This document shows positions 48,787 through 59,782 of a stretch of DNA of 64,000 nucleotides, piece by piece; within the stretch, counting starts at the first letter, position 1, and each line of letters begins with the position of its first letter. The notes beneath the pieces are model-generated. The model worked only from the letters and a program-made list of their open reading frames with translations. It ran no database searches and was not told the origin of the DNA. Source of the DNA: Lomentospora prolificans (Eukaryota; Ascomycota; Sordariomycetes; Microascales; Microascaceae). The position numbers were made by a program, and so were the translations under genes. The DNA lies in assembly GCA_029532625.1 (NCBI GenBank), contig JARFXM010000003.1:248001-312000 (forward strand), written 5' to 3'.

Positions 48787-50654
48787 CCGCCGACCTCACC
48801 AGTTAATACCGGTTAACCCAATCGGAATCTCCAGTCCTCCTCCTACAGTTATCGTCCGCCAGCCAGTGGTGATCCCCCCCTACAGGAAACCCTCTTGTCC
48901 CAGCAGTCATCATGCCGGGAAGCTGCAGTTCAAATGTGTTGCTTAAAACTCGCTGCAGGCTGGCCTGGCCTGGCCATGCAGCCACATTGAACAGGACCAT
49001 CGGGGACAGCACTCACAGGAGCGGCCGACAAACGACAACCGGTTTCGCAGTATTAATGGTCGGGGCTTGCTTTCGATTTTGCACTAGCCAGCGCTGGCGG
49101 GGCCACACTTGTGCGCACTATTCAAGCTTCATGCCAGCTCATGCGACCTGCGTCTTGCTTCAGCCACAAACAAGCAGAAGGGATTGCCGCTGGGTGACAA
49201 GACCACTTGGCCTCGTCTCGTCGCCTGCGCTAGTCTAGCCACGCGTATTTCCATCCATCCACTCCCCTCCACTTGGATATCATGCTCGAGTTTATGTCCT
49301 CCTGCTCTGGGGCCTAGAACTGGCGAGCGTATTCTAGATTCCTTTCCTTCCACCGGATTTGATTACATAAGGCGAACACGATCGATCCAATCCTGCATGG
49401 CTCCGGACATCTGGCCCTGGTCAACATCCATGGATCAATCCAACGAAAGAACGAATGAACGAACGGATACCCCCGTCTCTTTCGGTCGGTGCGGTGGCCC
49501 CTGACCCCCGGCCCAATGGTACGCTCCTGCAGACGACAAACTATCCGACGGCGGTGTCATTCTGCCCGAACCAAACCCAACAAATAATAGAAACTCAATC
49601 CACAACCCTTGCCAACCTTGTGTAATAACAATTGACACAAGGACGGCAAAACTGTGACGAACCATCCATCTTATGTAATGGTCTTCCTCAATGGGCCACT
49701 GTTGGTCTCGACCCTTCCCAGTGGCCCAGGATTTCCCCAGCAGGCACATTGACGACATCGACACCCCCCAGATCGCCATTTAAAACCAAAAGAGTAAAAA
49801 GTAGAGCGAGGAAAGTCTAACGCCCCTTTCATCGATTGGCCATCCGCCTTGTCTCGCACGGATTTTAGTGTTCGCTAGCACCACCCTGGCATCGGGCTTT
49901 TCGACTGCGTAAACGCCGACGCTCGCAGTTCGACAACATCGTGTGTCATAAAAATACTTTCCGCTGGCTGGCGGCGGAGATGAAAGAAGGCGAAAGAAAA
50001 AGAAAAAAAAAAGATAGCTTGGACCGGGTGAACTCAATCGGAGAAAGCTTTTTCGTCTCCAATCTTCTAGGATTGCCCGCCCCAACTCTCGGGTTCGTGG
50101 TAGCAATGACGGCATCTTGGCGCACGCACAACGCACGATCGTAATACCCAAGTTTGGAATGGGAGTGGAATCTAGAGTGTTAGTGCATGTGGAAGATACC
50201 AGCAAGTCCCATTGACAAGCTTATTTCACCGAGATGGCCCTTGGGGCGCCCGGGCTCTACCCCATTCCCGCATTCTTTGCCGCCTCACTTTGCCGCCTCC
50301 ATACAAAGCACGTCTGTTCCAAAAGGCAGTAGCTCCGCGGGGTAATAGCCAGGTACGAAGCAGTGGAGAGTGTCAACGTGGACGCACAATCCGGATTGGA
50401 AAGGGAAGACGCGGGGAAAGCAGAAAAAAGAAAGAAAGAAAGACTAGTGAACTCCATTCCGTAAGATGACAGTCTTAGGGCGGAAAAAACCTGGGGCACA
50501 CATAGCTCACGACTAATAGAAACGGTTGAGAGGTACAGCTGGCAATGGTGCTTCAACATGTCAACATGTGAGAATGGAGAAGCTCCACGGCACTTGGGCT
50601 AATCGCCCGGTAAACTCGCCGTCGCTGGCCGGATAGTCTCCGGGGGTGTGGATA

Positions 50655-50750
50655 CCACTACTCTTTTACCGCTAGGATCAGTGTCTGATCCTCAGGAATA
50701 CTCCTTCACTCGCTCCCCTGAGTTAATGGTAAAAGGGGGCTGAGTGGTGG
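50655..50750. other. Foldable element, candidate structured RNA
   Basis: CCACTACT (50655-50662) pairs with AGTGGTGG (50743-50750) with one G-U. The directly following CTTTTACC (50663-50670) pairs perfectly with GGTAAAAG (50728-50735), leaving a 7-nt bulge. Inside lies a perfect hairpin, AGGATCAG (50674-50681) with CTGATCCT (50685-50692) and a 3-nt loop. A second helix, CTCAGG (50691-50696) with CCTGAG (50717-50722), shares two bases with it. The result is a closed multi-branch fold of about 96 nt. It matches no RNA I recognise; no tRNA B box is present. It could be an ncRNA, an mRNA element or a relic of an inverted-repeat mobile element, though no target-site duplication is obvious. Confidence 0.35.
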
Positions 50751-51135
50751 AGCGATACGCCTTTCATCTCCTTAGTACCAACGCCAGGGATAGACCAGGA
50801 AAAGAGTTTCTTCTAGGATCACCCGGCTTGTTTCTTTGGTTCGGCGCCATTCGGTTACGGCTCGGAAGGTGGCACCTCTTTGGGCTCCTCGCCGGCCATC
50901 TCTGGGGTTAGAGTTTGGCGAGGCTACAGCTTCTTTCCCCCCCCTAAAGGTCGGTGGCGAGATCTGGGCTAGCCCTGGGGTAGCGGATTGTGGAAAAGGG
51001 GGGGACGGTGGAACCGTACATTGTAGGTGCGTTGGCGTGTGACCCTGGGTGCCATGGGCCAGTGTTCCATCGTGCTAACTGGCTGTTCCGCGCGACTGCG
51101 GGCAGATTAGTGGTGGTGATGGCTGGCCTTTTTGA

Positions 51136-51345
51136 TCAGCAGTATTGATTTACCAGTCTAGGAGACGCGATTAATAGGGCGGCTCGATGATGGGACGCTG
51201 TGGTGCTTGGGTCCGAGGCCCTGTGCCGCAATCCATCACGGCAGAAGACCTCTGCGAGCTTGGACTCCTCGTTGGATTGAGCCACCTCCTTGTTGAACTG
51301 TGAAGTCTTTGGTTCTGGGAGATCAATGTATGCCGTGCTGCGGAT
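51136..51345 (-). pseudogene. Coding-like scrap in the gene desert
   Basis: On the minus strand the frame reads AYIDLPEPKTSQFNKEVAQS, then EESKLAEVFCRDG and ends at 51136. Its codons are coding-like (AAC AAG GAG GTG; GAG GAG TCC AAG CTC). No intact start, neighbouring exon or domain can be found. It may be a remnant of a lost gene or chance. Confidence 0.2.
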
Positions 51346-54300
51346 GCTGCGATGCGGGATGGAACGGTTGGCGCGACGTGTTTGCTCGACTCCTTCTTGA
51401 ACCCACCGATATCCTATCTTGGGAAATGTCACCTTTTGGATGTCATAAAGGACGAAGCGTTCCGGGAGTGTTTTCTAATAGGATGTGCGCGGATAGTCAC
51501 ATGAGTCCAAGTTCTACAGTCCAAAAGACGACGTCTTGCCTTCAGTTTAATATCTAGAAATGTTGGATGTGAGTCCGGCGTCACCAATAACACGAAAGCA
51601 AGCATTAGCAGAACGGACATAGCAAGGTTTTTTTCGATGGATAGTAAAATTCGATCGATCGATTGCTCTTAGTTCCGACGATGCTATCAAATTCACAGTC
51701 TCACTGTTGCTATACGTGCATATTGACGATGACCTACAATCGGTACAAGACCTCCATCCAAAGTAAACTCGAGTGACAGACTCTCCTAGCACCCTCATCA
51801 GATATTCTAGTACCATGGCTTGGTTATTCTTGCATAGAAGCACGTCAAGGAAGCATCGTAGGATGCAGTCATGGCATCGCCTGCCTTCTACGGAGATGAT
51901 GGCCCATCCAGACTCAAAATAGACTGGCCGTGTTAGCCGTCTTCGCTACGCACCAAAGCCATGGTAGGCTCATGAATATGTTCCGTTCTAATATTGGATA
52001 TGGACACTGATTTCCTGTAGCCATTTATGATCTGCAATGGGCTCTACGAGCACCTGGCTAGCCTCGCCCAGGCATTATCGCCACCCCATGGCACAGATGA
52101 CGACGCCTCCACACGACACCGAGCGTCGACACTGCGTCCAAGCATCGTCACCGGGTCATGTCTGACAGCTCTATATCTAGAGTATTATCTAGAGTACTTG
52201 CATCGGCACCTAATCTAGGCGAAGAAGGCAATATGGGCATCCGAGCACGATAACCTGGTTCGCAACGTCGTACATCCAGTCCCCCATCCAGGACATCATC
52301 TCGAGGCCCTCATCCCCACGCGCGGGCACGCATCGCCATTCTAGAACGCAATGTTATCTTTGGTCTCACAAACCCCATGACCCTGTTCATCCTCTAGATA
52401 ATCGATTCGCAGACTACCCCAATAAGGGCAGAAGCCAGCCCCATCGCCATCGTCACATCCTGTACCCTCGACACCTCCTCCGCGCCGCCAAATCAATCAA
52501 GCAGGAAAAAAACAACAACTCACAAACCAGACACACCAGCGCCTCGCCCACAGTTTCCTTACTAACCGAACGCAGCAGGTGATTCTCGCTTTCGCACGTA
52601 GGCCATACGTTTGCGTGCGGGTTTTCGATCTTGGTTGGCTCTGCGCTCGGCGAGGAAAAAGTGGTCGACGTAGGCTTACTTTGCAGAAGCGATTTATATG
52701 AAGAGCCACACCCGCGAGCAGGCGAGGAAAAGCAACTTCATTTACCTTGTCCACCGTCGCGAATTTCTCGGCTGGGGTTGCTGTGGGCCTATGAATAACA
52801 ATTCCCCCCACGATTACCACTTTCTGGTTTCCTCCAAGATAGCGACTCACAGACGAGCGAGCATACATCCCTCCATCCCTCCCGACAAGATCAAATCTGC
52901 ACCCCAAACAGCTTCTTTGACGCTACGATCTCATGATCTTGCGTGATAGCATCAGCAGAAGAGTTGCCAGGTAAAAAGTCCAAGTGGCAGTACAGAAAAG
53001 CAGGAGAGAACACACCCCTTCGTCTGTCGAAAGGAAGAAGAGCCCATCTTCTCGTGATCGCTGAATAAGGGAGCTCAGTATTGACATCCCAACCCATACC
53101 CTCTCCCTTCCCTAGGCCACTGCTAGCTCTCGTGTGACCCCGTGTCATACCTTACTCCCAAGCCTGCGACGGGCGCTATACAAACCCCCCTACGCAGCGA
53201 TTGGAGGGTGGTTAATCTATAGCCTTGACGAAGCTTATATCTTTTACCTCTTTTGCTTTTCCGGGTATTTGGCCATATCTCGCCGCCTCTCGTCGCTGAT
53301 CATCACCCCCGACCACCTGCCGAAGCGAGATGCGAGGATTCGCTCGGGCAGTAATTTGCGAACCGCTCATGTGCCGCAAAAGTAAATTGCTGCTCGCGTA
53401 AGATAAAGAAGCGATGCCGGAGGAGCTTAAGCTTGGGGAAACTTCGATTTCTATCTTTAGGGATATGCTGTTTTTCGGAGCCTGGGTGGGACTGGGATCC
53501 TTGAGGGAAAGCCTCGGAGGATTGTGATGATCGGACACGGATCGGAAGCGGGAGCGGGGGCGGGAAGGAGAATAGCGGGGCAGTGTGGAAGGAGGACGTC
53601 CGAGTTGAGATACCGGCGCTTGGGCGTTCTAAAGGATGTAAGCTTACGACTGGATTGACCTCTGGAGATGATCTGGGAGTAAGCATTCTAAATCCTGAGC
53701 CTCTGTTCTTAGTTTGTCAGCACCATAACTCAGACAGAAGCCAACATCTGATCAGATATCCTGGAGATCTTACGAGTTCGCGGTTGTCGATGACATACTG
53801 TAGGACAGAGCGGCACCGCAGGATCGGAGTGGCACAGAAGCCTCCAATCACGCGAGACCTGGGCCTCATTTAGCGAGAAACCATCAAGAAGGCATCAAGA
53901 CGAGTTATCTTCTCCGCAAATCTGTCTCCGTTCTAGATCATGTCAAGCCTGAGAAGCGTATTGCCAAGCTCCTTCTCTCCTCGGGCCCTGATTGACTCTT
54001 GCAGGCCGCGGCACAGAAGGAAGATGATCAGCGAGTAGCCACAGCGCCAATTCTGCGAGCGGTTAGCTAGCGGCCATCCTGGGCATTAAAAGAAAAGCCA
54101 GAAACGCAGTAGAGATTTTCGTTGTCGGCGCGCGAATCGTTGGTACAGCATCGAGGATCAAGTCCCTTTAGTGGGCAGTAGATCTTTCCCTCTTTTCTCC
54201 ATCTTATTTGCCGTCGCAGCTTTCCTTTTGCTCGTGGAAGTGGTGCCAAGTCCTTGCACTCCCAGCGCTTCCTTGGGGCCGTATCTACAGGATCGGCGCC

Positions 54301-54574
54301 TGGATTCTATATCTCGTGAGAACCGAACTAGAGGTCTGTCATTACATCAATTGACCCAGGCGTAGCCGAGACCATACGCCGCTTTCAAGGGCATCGCACG
54401 AGTTTAAGACGAACGGACTGAATCTGCAAAGCCACTTGAGGACTCGGAAACGCATCATCTCTCTTTTGGAGGAACTCTGTCATTCTTATCTGGGACATTT
54501 TCATACAAGAGCGTCATTCACAATCTAGAAGCGCCGCCTTTCCCATCCTCACCCAGAGACTCCTCCGCGCATCC

Positions 54575-55256
54575 TCAAGCCGACTCAGCAAGAGCATCCA
54601 GAATAGGTTGAGTCAGCGACTCGGGCTTCGTCGTCGATGCCCACCTACCCTTGATCTTTCCATCCCTACCAACGAGGAACTTCTCAAAGTTCCACTTGAC
54701 CCTCTTGATGCCCATAAGGCCGGGCTTCTCGTTGGTGAGCCACTTGTACAGAGGGTCGGCGCCGTCGCCGTTGACATCAATCTTCTTCATGATGGGGAAA
54801 GAGACGCCGTAATTAACCTGGCAAAAGTTTTGGATCTCGTCATCGGTGCCAGGCTCCTGGCCACCAAATTGGTTGCAAGGAAAACCAAGGATGACAAAAT
54901 CGTCGGGGTGCTTTTCCTTGATCTCGGTCCAGAGCTTCTCGAGGCCGGCGTATTGGGGAGTGAAGCCGCACTTGGAGGCAGTGTTCACGACCAAAACGAC
55001 TTTGCCCTTGTAGTCAGCGAGGGGAACCTCTTGGCCGCGCTCTATTGAGAAATAGGCTGTTAGCTGCTATCGGCTTCGCAATGCATCGTGGTGCGCAAGT
55101 GCGCCACTTTCGTCATGCAAAGAGTGAGGGTGCATATTGTGAGCTGCTGAGGGAGCGCATGCGGCGCAAAAGCAGCTATTGCGCTATTGCGCAAAAGTAG
55201 GGGTAACACGTACTGTCCAAGGGCTTAAAGTCGTAGAAAGCGGTCGCAGAAGCCAT
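54575..55256 (-). CDS. gpx3: Glutathione peroxidase-like thiol peroxidase (Hyr1/Gpx3)
   Basis: Two exons, complement(55214..55256, 54575..55041), give 169 residues from MASATAFYDFKPLD; the intron is long for this locus (172 nt). The enzyme reduces H2O2 and lipid hydroperoxides; fungal members are thioredoxin-dependent, and in yeast the orthologue relays oxidation to Yap1. The peroxidatic Cys39 lies in NTASKCGFTPQY (Cys, not Sec), the Gln motif in LGFPCNQFGGQEPG, the Trp motif in VKWNFEKFLV, and a resolving Cys88 in IQNFCQVNYGV, matching the Cys36/Cys82 pair of yeast Gpx3. The frame is open upstream to ATGs at 55529 and 55514, which would add an Arg/Ser-rich, acid-poor leader of 91 or 86 residues resembling a mitochondrial presequence. 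TTTATAAA at 55561-55568 suits transcription starting near those ATGs. It diverges from the Tda3-like gene. Confidence 0.95.
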
Positions 55257-56685
55257 TGTGCTTAAAAAAGCCGAAGCAGCCACTGGTGGGGGCGCAGCAG
55301 ACGGTGGGGTGCAGTGAGCTGATGGAGTTGTCGGAAAGCGTGGCTGTTTGATCGCAGATAAATTCCTCGCCCTAGAGAGAGAGGAATGGCGTCTATTAAG
55401 ATAGTAGCAGGTTATGGTATCTCGGATTCGATAGTTGGTGCGGGAAGAGACTGCGGTAGAAGAAAAAAGTTCTGTTCTAGTGAGGGGAAGAAGCAGGTGA
55501 TGCCGCAGGAGCATTTGTCCGCACGACATAGCACGGACAGTTCGGGAGGGTCCCCCGTCGTTTATAAAGCTAACCCTCGTTTCGTGGTCCAAAGTGGTCC
55601 TTGGTTTCCACGGTGGGAGGCACGAGCTTCAGACAAAAAGTAGCTCGGCACACAGAGCATCCGTTCGGGGGGGGGCAATGCAAGTTCCTCGGGTTCCTCC
55701 TCGGACTTTGCGTGAGGATTCGCCCGACTTTCAAACACTGCGGGGCCCGATTCAGTTGCAATCCCCAGCAGATACTGCTGAGCGAGGGGCTAGGAGCAAA
55801 TGACAAATTCGCCCGACCGCACACGGAGATAGCACCACGTTTGGGTTGATGGGGGACGAAGGCAAAAGGTAGCCTGGCGAAAGCTGTTGGTTCTCCCAAG
55901 AACTGTATTGAGCTGTCGCCTTACAAATACCTCCAGAAGGGACCCCCTGTGAGGCTGGTGTGCGCAATTGAATTTGACGATGTACTCCAGACCTGATACT
56001 CCTTTGCTTCACCCGACGGCGACGATCTGCAAAGTTCGCTCAGGAACTGGCCCGAAACAGATGAGCGAAAACGGGCGCCTGAGGCGTCACAACCACTGAC
56101 AAATCCCGCTGCTGGCTTAGATTGGCATTTGGCCTGTTACCTCTCCTCTGATGCTCCGACAGGGTATGATTCAGCTGGCTCTCGTTGGTGTCATTGCTAC
56201 CCTGTAGCTTCGCGCTGTCAACTACCTGCGACGTCATCATCCTAACAAAACGGCCCACGTCCGTTGTGCCAGCCTTCCCCATACCAAGCTCTTGCTGGTA
56301 GCTAGCTGGCTGTGTAGTAGGCCAATGTGCCAGGTGGCTGGCTCATGCCTGCCGCCAGCATTCTAATTGTGGGTAGTCACTGCCAAGTCGAGAAGATGGA
56401 TGTAGTGTAGCTGCCCCTCTTTTCTTCCTCCCTGTTTCCGCTCAGGAAGGAGCATCGATCAGTTTGCGCGATTGACTGTCGCAGCTTCCCTGTCAGTAGT
56501 ACCCTCTCGGCCGCTCAACAATCACGAGGAGCTCTGATACCATTGAATCTCAGTTGCTTTTCAAGTTTGCGACTGGGATCGTAATTCAACCCTCTAGCGA
56601 CGAAATCGTTTGCGACTGCTGCGAGCTGTTCCACCCCACCCCACCCCGCATTGCGTTGCGATCGCATAATTCCCGACACCCCGTG
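55257..56685. promoter_or_regulatory. Divergent GPX / TDA3-like promoter region
   Basis: This region of 1.4 kb lies between opposing start codons. TTTATAAA at 55561-55568 is a TATA-type element for the peroxidase strand. A dense group of CTGGC/GCCAG words lies at about 56293-56360. No separate gene is supported; 55257-55529 is open in the peroxidase frame. Confidence 0.5.
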
Positions 56686-58096
56686 ATGGCGACCGAAAAT
56701 AAACTCAACATCGTCATAATAGGCCAGTCTAAGCCACCGAATATAATCCTGTAGCGTATACTAACCCCCAGGATAGGCGGCGGTATCATCGGCTGCACAA
56801 CCGCCTACTTTCTCTCTCACCACCCAAGCTACTCCCCTTCAACCCACTGCATCACCCTCCTCGAAGCCACCGATATCGCCTCCGCAGCCTCGGGAAAAGC
56901 CGGTGGCCTCCTCGCCCTCTGGGCATACCCAAACTGTCTCGTCCCTCTCTCCTTCCGCCTACACGCCGAACTCGCTGAACGCCACGACGGCGCCCGAAAA
57001 TGGGGTTACCGCCACGTCAAATGTGGTTCCATATCCGCCACAGTATCTCATGAAAAGCTCGCCAGCTTCATAAATAAGAGCCCCAGCAGCAGCACGCCAT
57101 CAACGAGCGAGATAGGCGACACGAAAGACTGGGAGAAGCTCCCGAAACAAAACGAGGATGCCGCCAGGCTGCTAGAAGAAGCTGGCATTCCTGGGGATCT
57201 CGATTGGATTGATCCGGAGACGTTGGAGGGGTATTCCGAGATGGGCGGACCTGGGACGACAGAAACGGCGCAGGTGCACCCGTTACAGTTCACGACCGCG
57301 ATTGCTGAGCTGGCGAAGGAGAAGGGAGTGGATATCCGGACAGGGGCTCTCGTGACGCAACTAAGAACCTCCAAAACAAGAGTCGAGAAAATCGAATACA
57401 CTGACCGAAAAACTGGCGAGAACCATACCATCGAAGATTTCACAGACGTAGTAGTCTGCGCGGGGCCTTGGACGGGGAAACTCCTACCCAAGACGAAAGT
57501 CGAGGGTCTCCGCGCGCACAGCGTCGTCTTCGAGGCGAACGTGACGCCTTACGCCGTCTTCACCGACATCGCCCTCCCCTCCGGGTACGTCCCTCCTCAC
57601 CGCGCAAAGAAGGGCGAGAAACGGAAACACAGGGGCAGCGTTGACCCCGAGATCTATGCGCGCCCCAACAACGAGGTCTATGCATGCGGTACTGCCACCC
57701 TTTTCGTTTGTTCTTAGCACAGCAACTGACATGCGCGATTTAGGTGAACCAGATTCCACCATTCCTCTCCCGGAAACCGCCGACCTCGTCCAGACGGACC
57801 CTTCTCAGTGCGACGACCTCGTCTCCTACATCTCCACGATCAGCCCGACCCTTCGTGCCGCTCCCGTCAAGGCCCGGCAGGCCTGTTATCTACCCCGCCA
57901 CATGCGCTTCGGGGACGAGCGCGGGCCGCTTGTCGGCCCGACGTCCGTAAAAGGCCTCTGGATTGCCGCGGGACATACCTGCTGGGGCATTCAGAATGGG
58001 CCTGCGACAGGGTACCTGATGGCTGAGTGGATCTTAGAAGGCAAGGCGAAGAGCGCCAATATTAGCAAGCTTGATCCAAGGACGTTCAAGATCTGA
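56686..58096 (+). CDS. tda3: Tda3-like FAD-dependent oxidoreductase
   Basis: Three exons (56686..56722, 56777..57688, 57744..58096) encode 433 residues of the DAO/FAD-dependent oxidoreductase family. The N-terminal Rossmann motif NIVIIGGGIIGC (8-19) is followed by HHPSYSPSTHCITLLEA and ASGKAGGLLALWAYP, which match yeast Tda3, a protein linked to late-endosome trafficking; the substrate is unknown. The C-terminal FAD-contact segment is GLWIAAGHTCWGIQNGPATG. The first intron only gives a correct glycine motif if it runs from GC (56723) to TAG (56774-56776), that is a GC-AG intron with donor G|GCCAGT, a perfect TACTAAC branch site and an acceptor 11 nt later. A GT donor nearby (GTCTAAG) with the CAG acceptor keeps frame but inserts residues into the motif. 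The second intron is canonical (GTACTG..TTTAG). Confidence 0.88.
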
Positions 58097-58798
58097 AACG
58101 CGAGTGTGGGCAGTGGAAGAGAGCGGTAATGTAATGATGATTATGGACAAAGTGTAGATTGGGTACTACACTGAAAGGTGGGAGGCTTTCTGTTGTTTTG
58201 GAGAACTATCACTATGAGTTGCTGTCGAATGGGCTGGCTCTACGTCGGTGACTCGCATTTAAATACTTTGGGATAGCTTCGAGTGCCCCTTAATCCAGCC
58301 GTCGACCTCACGCCACACACACGGAGAATCACTCTGGGCAATGAGCTTAAGGAAGTCACATATATACATATTGCTACCCCTACTCCCATGTGCATTCATA
58401 TCTACTTGTAACCCGCCCAGCCAAAAGAAAGCAAGAAAACAGCCCCTATGCACCCAAGGAATTGGCCGTTTCGGTGCCCATGTCAAGCTCTTGACTTCCC
58501 AAGCCCGAGAGCTCCAGGTGGCGCTAGGGCAAGTATGCGGCGAAACAAACTGAAACTCAACCGTCAACCAGTATGGGAACGGAGGAGCTGGAAATAACAT
58601 AACGAAGAATAGCCGCCAAAGTAAGACTGGAGAAATGCCGCAGAAAATGCATATACATTATGCAAAGAAGTGAAAACCCGCCAACGGTCCCAATGATGGA
58701 ACTATACAAAGGAAAGTACCCTGCAGCATCTCATCCCCGACACCCAATACATCAACCGCTCACGAGCATTGAACATCTCGCGGTGGTATCGTCGAGTG
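58097..58798. other. Convergent 3' spacer
   Basis: No gene is seen in 702 bp between the facing stop codons of the Tda3-like and aldolase genes. It should contain both 3' UTRs. Confidence 0.5.
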
Positions 58799-59782
58799 TT
58801 ATAAAGACTTCTCAATGGCCATGACTTCCTTTACACCTTCCTCGATGGCAGCCACCCGCGCTGCATCAAGCCTCTTAAGCGGCCGGCGTGGGTAGCCACC
58901 GTATCCGAAGTAGCTCTGGATAGCCTGTTTCGTCCCTGCGATGGCTGACTTTGTGAGCACCCAGTCGCCACGGCTCAAGACTTTTTGGAGGGCAACAGCC
59001 TCCTCCGTTTTACCCTCGGCGTAGAGGTTCCAGACTCGCGCGCAGACCTTGGGCATGACATTGGCACCCCCGGCAATGATACCGCTACCGCCACTCACAA
59101 GTGTCTGCACCGTGAAGTCGCACATGCCTCCGAACGCCATGTAACCCGAGCCTTCTGATGTAGGTGTCTTGGCATTGGTAGCAAGGGCAACGCGCGAGAG
59201 CTTACCAGTGTTGCCACAGGTAAATTTGGTGCCGACAATGTTGGGGTGCTTAGCAAGTCTGATGAGGAGGTCACTATCCATATCAATACCCGCCACAGCA
59301 CCGGGATAGTTATAGAGAACTAAGGGAAGAGGGCTTCCGTCGGCCACACTCATAAAATAATCGTAGATCGCAGTTTCGTCCATCAAGGCGCGAAAGTAGC
59401 TGGGGGGCAGCAGGAGACAGTAGTCCGCGCCAGCTGCGTATGCCTGCTTGCAGAGTTCAATGGTGCCTTTAACGCTACCTTCTGTGGCGCCTATGATGAT
59501 GGGCGTGGACTCAAATCCAGCCTCATCAAGGGCCTCTCGAGTAGCTTGGGTGACGAGTACCTTTTCTTCCCGCGTGCAGTGTACCGCCTCACCGTTAGAG
59601 CCCATGGTGACCAAGCCTACTAAGCCATCGGTCACAAGGCGAACGGCATGCTTTTTGATCGTAGGAACGTCGATCTCTTCAGTCTCCGGGTTAAAGAAGG
59701 TCATCGTGGGTGCGTAGATGCCGCAGGGAAGCGGTCGACGGGGCGTCGTGTGACCATTGGTGGTGCCGTTGGACGCAGTCAT
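58799..59782 (-). CDS. DHDPS/NAL-family class I aldolase
   Basis: A single exon of 327 residues, starting at the ATG complementary to 59780-59782. It is a DapA-superfamily TIM barrel whose members form a Schiff base with pyruvate-type donors. The GSNGE motif is at 61-65, the catalytic Tyr157 in LYNYPG, the Schiff-base Lys186 in GTKFTCGN, and the barrel-closing GGMCDFTVQTLVSGGSGIIA follows. Fungal relatives include 2-keto-3-deoxy-L-galactonate aldolase (pectin catabolism) and 4-hydroxy-2-oxoglutarate-type aldolases, so the substrate is open. Lysine synthesis is unlikely, because fungi use the aminoadipate route. No signal or targeting peptide is evident; the first 15 residues are Thr/Asn-rich. 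No pathway neighbours are present. Confidence 0.93.
   Translation of the reverse strand: MTASNGTTNGHTTPRRPLPCGIYAPTMTFFNPETEEIDVPTIKKHAVRLVTDGLVGLVTMGSNGEAVHCTREEKVLVTQATREALDEAGFESTPIIIGATEGSVKGTIELCKQAYAAGADYCLLLPPSYFRALMDETAIYDYFMSVADGSPLPLVLYNYPGAVAGIDMDSDLLIRLAKHPNIVGTKFTCGNTGKLSRVALATNAKTPTSEGSGYMAFGGMCDFTVQTLVSGGSGIIAGGANVMPKVCARVWNLYAEGKTEEAVALQKVLSRGDWVLTKSAIAGTKQAIQSYFGYGGYPRRPLKRLDAARVAAIEEGVKEVMAIEKSL

Larger units (their letters stand above)
32448..54574. other. 22-kb interval without a supported gene
   Basis: No open frame exceeds about 180 codons and none shows a recognisable domain or a splice-joinable conserved block on either strand. Composition stays near 50 % G+C, so it is not an AT-rich RIP block, and I see no transposase, reverse transcriptase or long terminal repeats. 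I found no tRNA-like B box with a matching arm. What it does hold: poly(dA:dT) tracts, GT and CA/CT microsatellites, (AAAC)n, recurring TGGCTGG/CCAGCCA words, one strong foldable element at 50655-50750 and one coding-like scrap near 51.2 kb. It lies upstream of the zinc-cluster regulator (start at 32447) and behind the 3' end of the glutathione peroxidase gene. It may therefore be an extended regulatory region or host non-coding transcripts. Confidence 0.6.

Noticed and set aside
50655..50750. MITE interpretation of the foldable element
   Set aside because: No target-site duplication is evident directly outside the arms and no second copy was noticed in the window; left open as a structured element instead.
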